DNA of 64,000 bases from Cytobacillus solani (GTDB lineage: Bacteria; Bacillota; Bacilli; Bacillales; Cytobacillaceae): the NCBI RefSeq assembly GCF_001420595.1, contig NZ_LJIX01000006.1:4678857-4742856 (forward strand). The letters are read 5' to 3'. Below are positions 62,712-64,000 of the stretch, piece after piece. The notes below the pieces were generated by a model, which saw nothing but the letters and a program-made list of their open reading frames with translations, had not been told where the DNA came from and searched no databases. The first letter of the stretch is position 1, and each line of letters begins with the position of its first letter. The position numbers and the translations under genes are program-made.

Positions 62712-62742
62712 TGTTTAAAATCCCACTGTTTCTTCAATACTA
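62712..62742 (+). promoter_or_regulatory. Possible sigma-F/sigma-G promoter of the pbpG-like gene
   Basis: TGTTTA, 18-nt spacer, AATACTA on the plus strand; the -10 differs from the sigma-G consensus CATACTA at one base, the -35 is weaker (4/6 to TGAATA). Plausible because pbpG of B. subtilis is forespore-expressed. Low certainty. Confidence 0.35.
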
Positions 62743-62815
62743 GATAAATAGATGTGATTTTTAGGTAATTTTACCGTAATTCTTTAGGTTAGCCCAGAAA
62801 GGGGGAGGCACCGAA

Positions 62816-64000
62816 ATGGAGATAATGACAAACCAGCGATTTAGAAAAGCAGGTAAATATTTTCGAGCAATCTTCATTATTAGCTTAATTGGACTCGCAT
62901 TAACCTTGCTTATTGGTGCAGGTATATTGCTCTACGCAAAAATACTGGGTCCCCCGCCACTTGCTGTTCCGCAGTCAACTTTATTTTATTCCGATGACGG
63001 AACTGTGATCGGAGAGAGCCATAATGGCCAAAAGCGTTATTGGGTTGAACTTGACCAAATCAGCCCGCATTTAATCGACGCTACCATCTCTATAGAGGAT
63101 CGCAAATTTTATTCCCATCATGGGTTTGATTATAAACGGATTGTCGGTGCTTTAATTGCAGATATCAAAGCAATGGCCAAGGTTCAAGGCGCGAGCACCA
63201 TTAGTCAGCAATATGCCCGTAATTTATTCCTGGCACATGAAAAAACATGGAAGCGAAAAATGCTCGAGGCCTTTTATACGATTCGTCTTGAAATGAATTA
63301 TACGAAGAAGGAAATTTTAGAAGGCTATTTAAATACGATTTATTATGGACATGGCGCTTATGGAGCTGAAGCAGCAAGCCAATACTACTTTGGAAAAAAA
63401 GCTGGTGAGTTAACTCTCGGAGAGGCAGCAATGCTTGCTGGTATACCAAAAGGGGCAGGCATTTACTCCCCGTTCAACTCAATGGAAAATGCCAAGAGCC
63501 GCCAAAAGCTTATTTTACAAACAATGGTTGAGAACAAACTCATTCACAAAACTGAAGTAGATGAGGCTTTAAATGAACAGCTCACTTTCGTTGGAAAGCA
63601 TCTCCACACAAAAACAAAGACAGCACCTTATTTTCAGGATACGGTTCGGCATATATTAAGAACAGAGCTGAATTTAGATGATCGGGTCATTGAGCTTGGC
63701 GGATTAAAAGTATACACAACCATTGATTTAAAACAACAGGAAATTGCTGAACAAACGGTTAAGAGATTGATCTCTAAGGAATCAGAGATCCAAACAGGAC
63801 TCGTTGCGATGGATCCTAAAAACGGCTATGTCAAAGCGATGGTTGGTGGAAGAAGTTATGAAGAGAGCCCCTTTAACCGGGCTGTACAGGCGGTTCGCCA
63901 GCCTGGATCCACCATAAAACCGCTTCTATATTATGCGGCGCTTGAAAAGGGTTTTACCCCTTCCACTGTCATGCGCAGTGAGCAGACAACCTTTCGTTTT
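62816..64000 (+). CDS. pbpG: Class A penicillin-binding protein, PbpG-like, N-terminal 395 residues (runs off right edge)
   Basis: Bifunctional peptidoglycan synthase. N-terminal membrane anchor (about residues 22-42), glycosyltransferase domain with the catalytic Glu in SIEDRKFYSHHGFDYKRIVG, GASTISQQYARNLFLAHEKT and GYLNTIYYGHGAYGAEAA, then the start of the transpeptidase domain with the acylated Ser in the SxxK motif QPGSTIKPLLYYAALEKG. SxN and KTG motifs lie beyond the window. The ATG at 62816 follows GGGGGAGG at 7 nt. Position next to speE-speB corresponds to B. subtilis pbpG (PBP2d), which acts in spore wall formation. Confidence 0.9.
   Translation, partial: MEIMTNQRFRKAGKYFRAIFIISLIGLALTLLIGAGILLYAKILGPPPLAVPQSTLFYSDDGTVIGESHNGQKRYWVELDQISPHLIDATISIEDRKFYSHHGFDYKRIVGALIADIKAMAKVQGASTISQQYARNLFLAHEKTWKRKMLEAFYTIRLEMNYTKKEILEGYLNTIYYGHGAYGAEAASQYYFGKKAGELTLGEAAMLAGIPKGAGIYSPFNSMENAKSRQKLILQTMVENKLIHKTEVDEALNEQLTFVGKHLHTKTKTAPYFQDTVRHILRTELNLDDRVIELGGLKVYTTIDLKQQEIAEQTVKRLISKESEIQTGLVAMDPKNGYVKAMVGGRSYEESPFNRAVQAVRQPGSTIKPLLYYAALEKGFTPSTVMRSEQTTFRF

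Overview
The window is chromosomal DNA from an endospore-forming member of the Bacillaceae. The evidence is spoIIR, spo0F and a spore-type class A PBP gene, low-GC coding sequence, strong GGAGG-type ribosome binding sites, and a gene order that follows the Bacillus subtilis ywl/ywk/ywj/ywi region in long blocks. The presence of icmF, an 11-subunit-type nuo operon and several repeat families points to the Cytobacillus/Mesobacillus/Neobacillus side of the family rather than B. subtilis itself, but I cannot fix the genus from sequence alone. Almost every gene is on the minus strand; only ywjG, a phospholipase-D/cardiolipin-synthase gene and the pbpG-like gene at the right edge are on the plus strand.

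Layout in transcription order (right to left). 57.9-64 kb: pbpG-like PBP (partial, plus), speE-speB (polyamines), ywiB-argS. 45-57.9 kb: a fatty/branched-chain acyl-CoA catabolism cluster (cls-like gene, fadF, thiolase, 3-hydroxyacyl-CoA dehydrogenase, two acyl-CoA dehydrogenases, a TetR regulator, icmF). 32.8-44.7 kb: rpoE, pyrG with its own attenuator, ywjG, spo0F, fbaA, fsa/tal, murAB, glpX, rho, rpmE, tdk. 29-32.7 kb: an accessory trio (EmrE-type transporter, GntR regulator, divergent SHMT-like PLP enzyme) with a shared operator-like motif. 20-29 kb: prfA, prmC, spoIIR, a GNAT gene, ywlC, mntP, ywlE, a chemoreceptor-like gene, rpiB, ywlG, glyA. 15-18.7 kb: upp and an inserted Vpr-like subtilisin. 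8-15.2 kb: the atpIBEFHAGDC operon. 1-7.1 kb: nuoABCDHIJKL without nuoEFG, running off the left edge.

The genes are mostly housekeeping: energy conversion (complex I-like enzyme plus F1Fo ATPase), lower glycolysis/gluconeogenesis enzymes, transcription machinery (rho, rpoE), pyrimidine and one-carbon supply (pyrG, upp, tdk, glyA) and sporulation control. The unusual content lies between them. (1) Seven loci carry short arrays of a degenerate motif repeated every 21 bp (20-21), each directly behind a gene end or its terminator. (2) Two families of long, nested inverted-repeat elements (called A and B here) occur at about eight places, including inside the nuo and atp operons; their stems differ between copies by compensatory changes. 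(3) A third palindromic element (C) is present once in full and once as an internally deleted remnant. (4) TTATCCACA DnaA boxes cluster in and upstream of ywlC. (5) NuoC carries a roughly 300-residue Ala/Lys/Glu-rich repeat extension. (6) pyrG has the GGGC-start promoter and attenuator expected for CTP-sensitive reiterative transcription control. No tRNA, rRNA, CRISPR array, prophage or complete insertion sequence was recognised.
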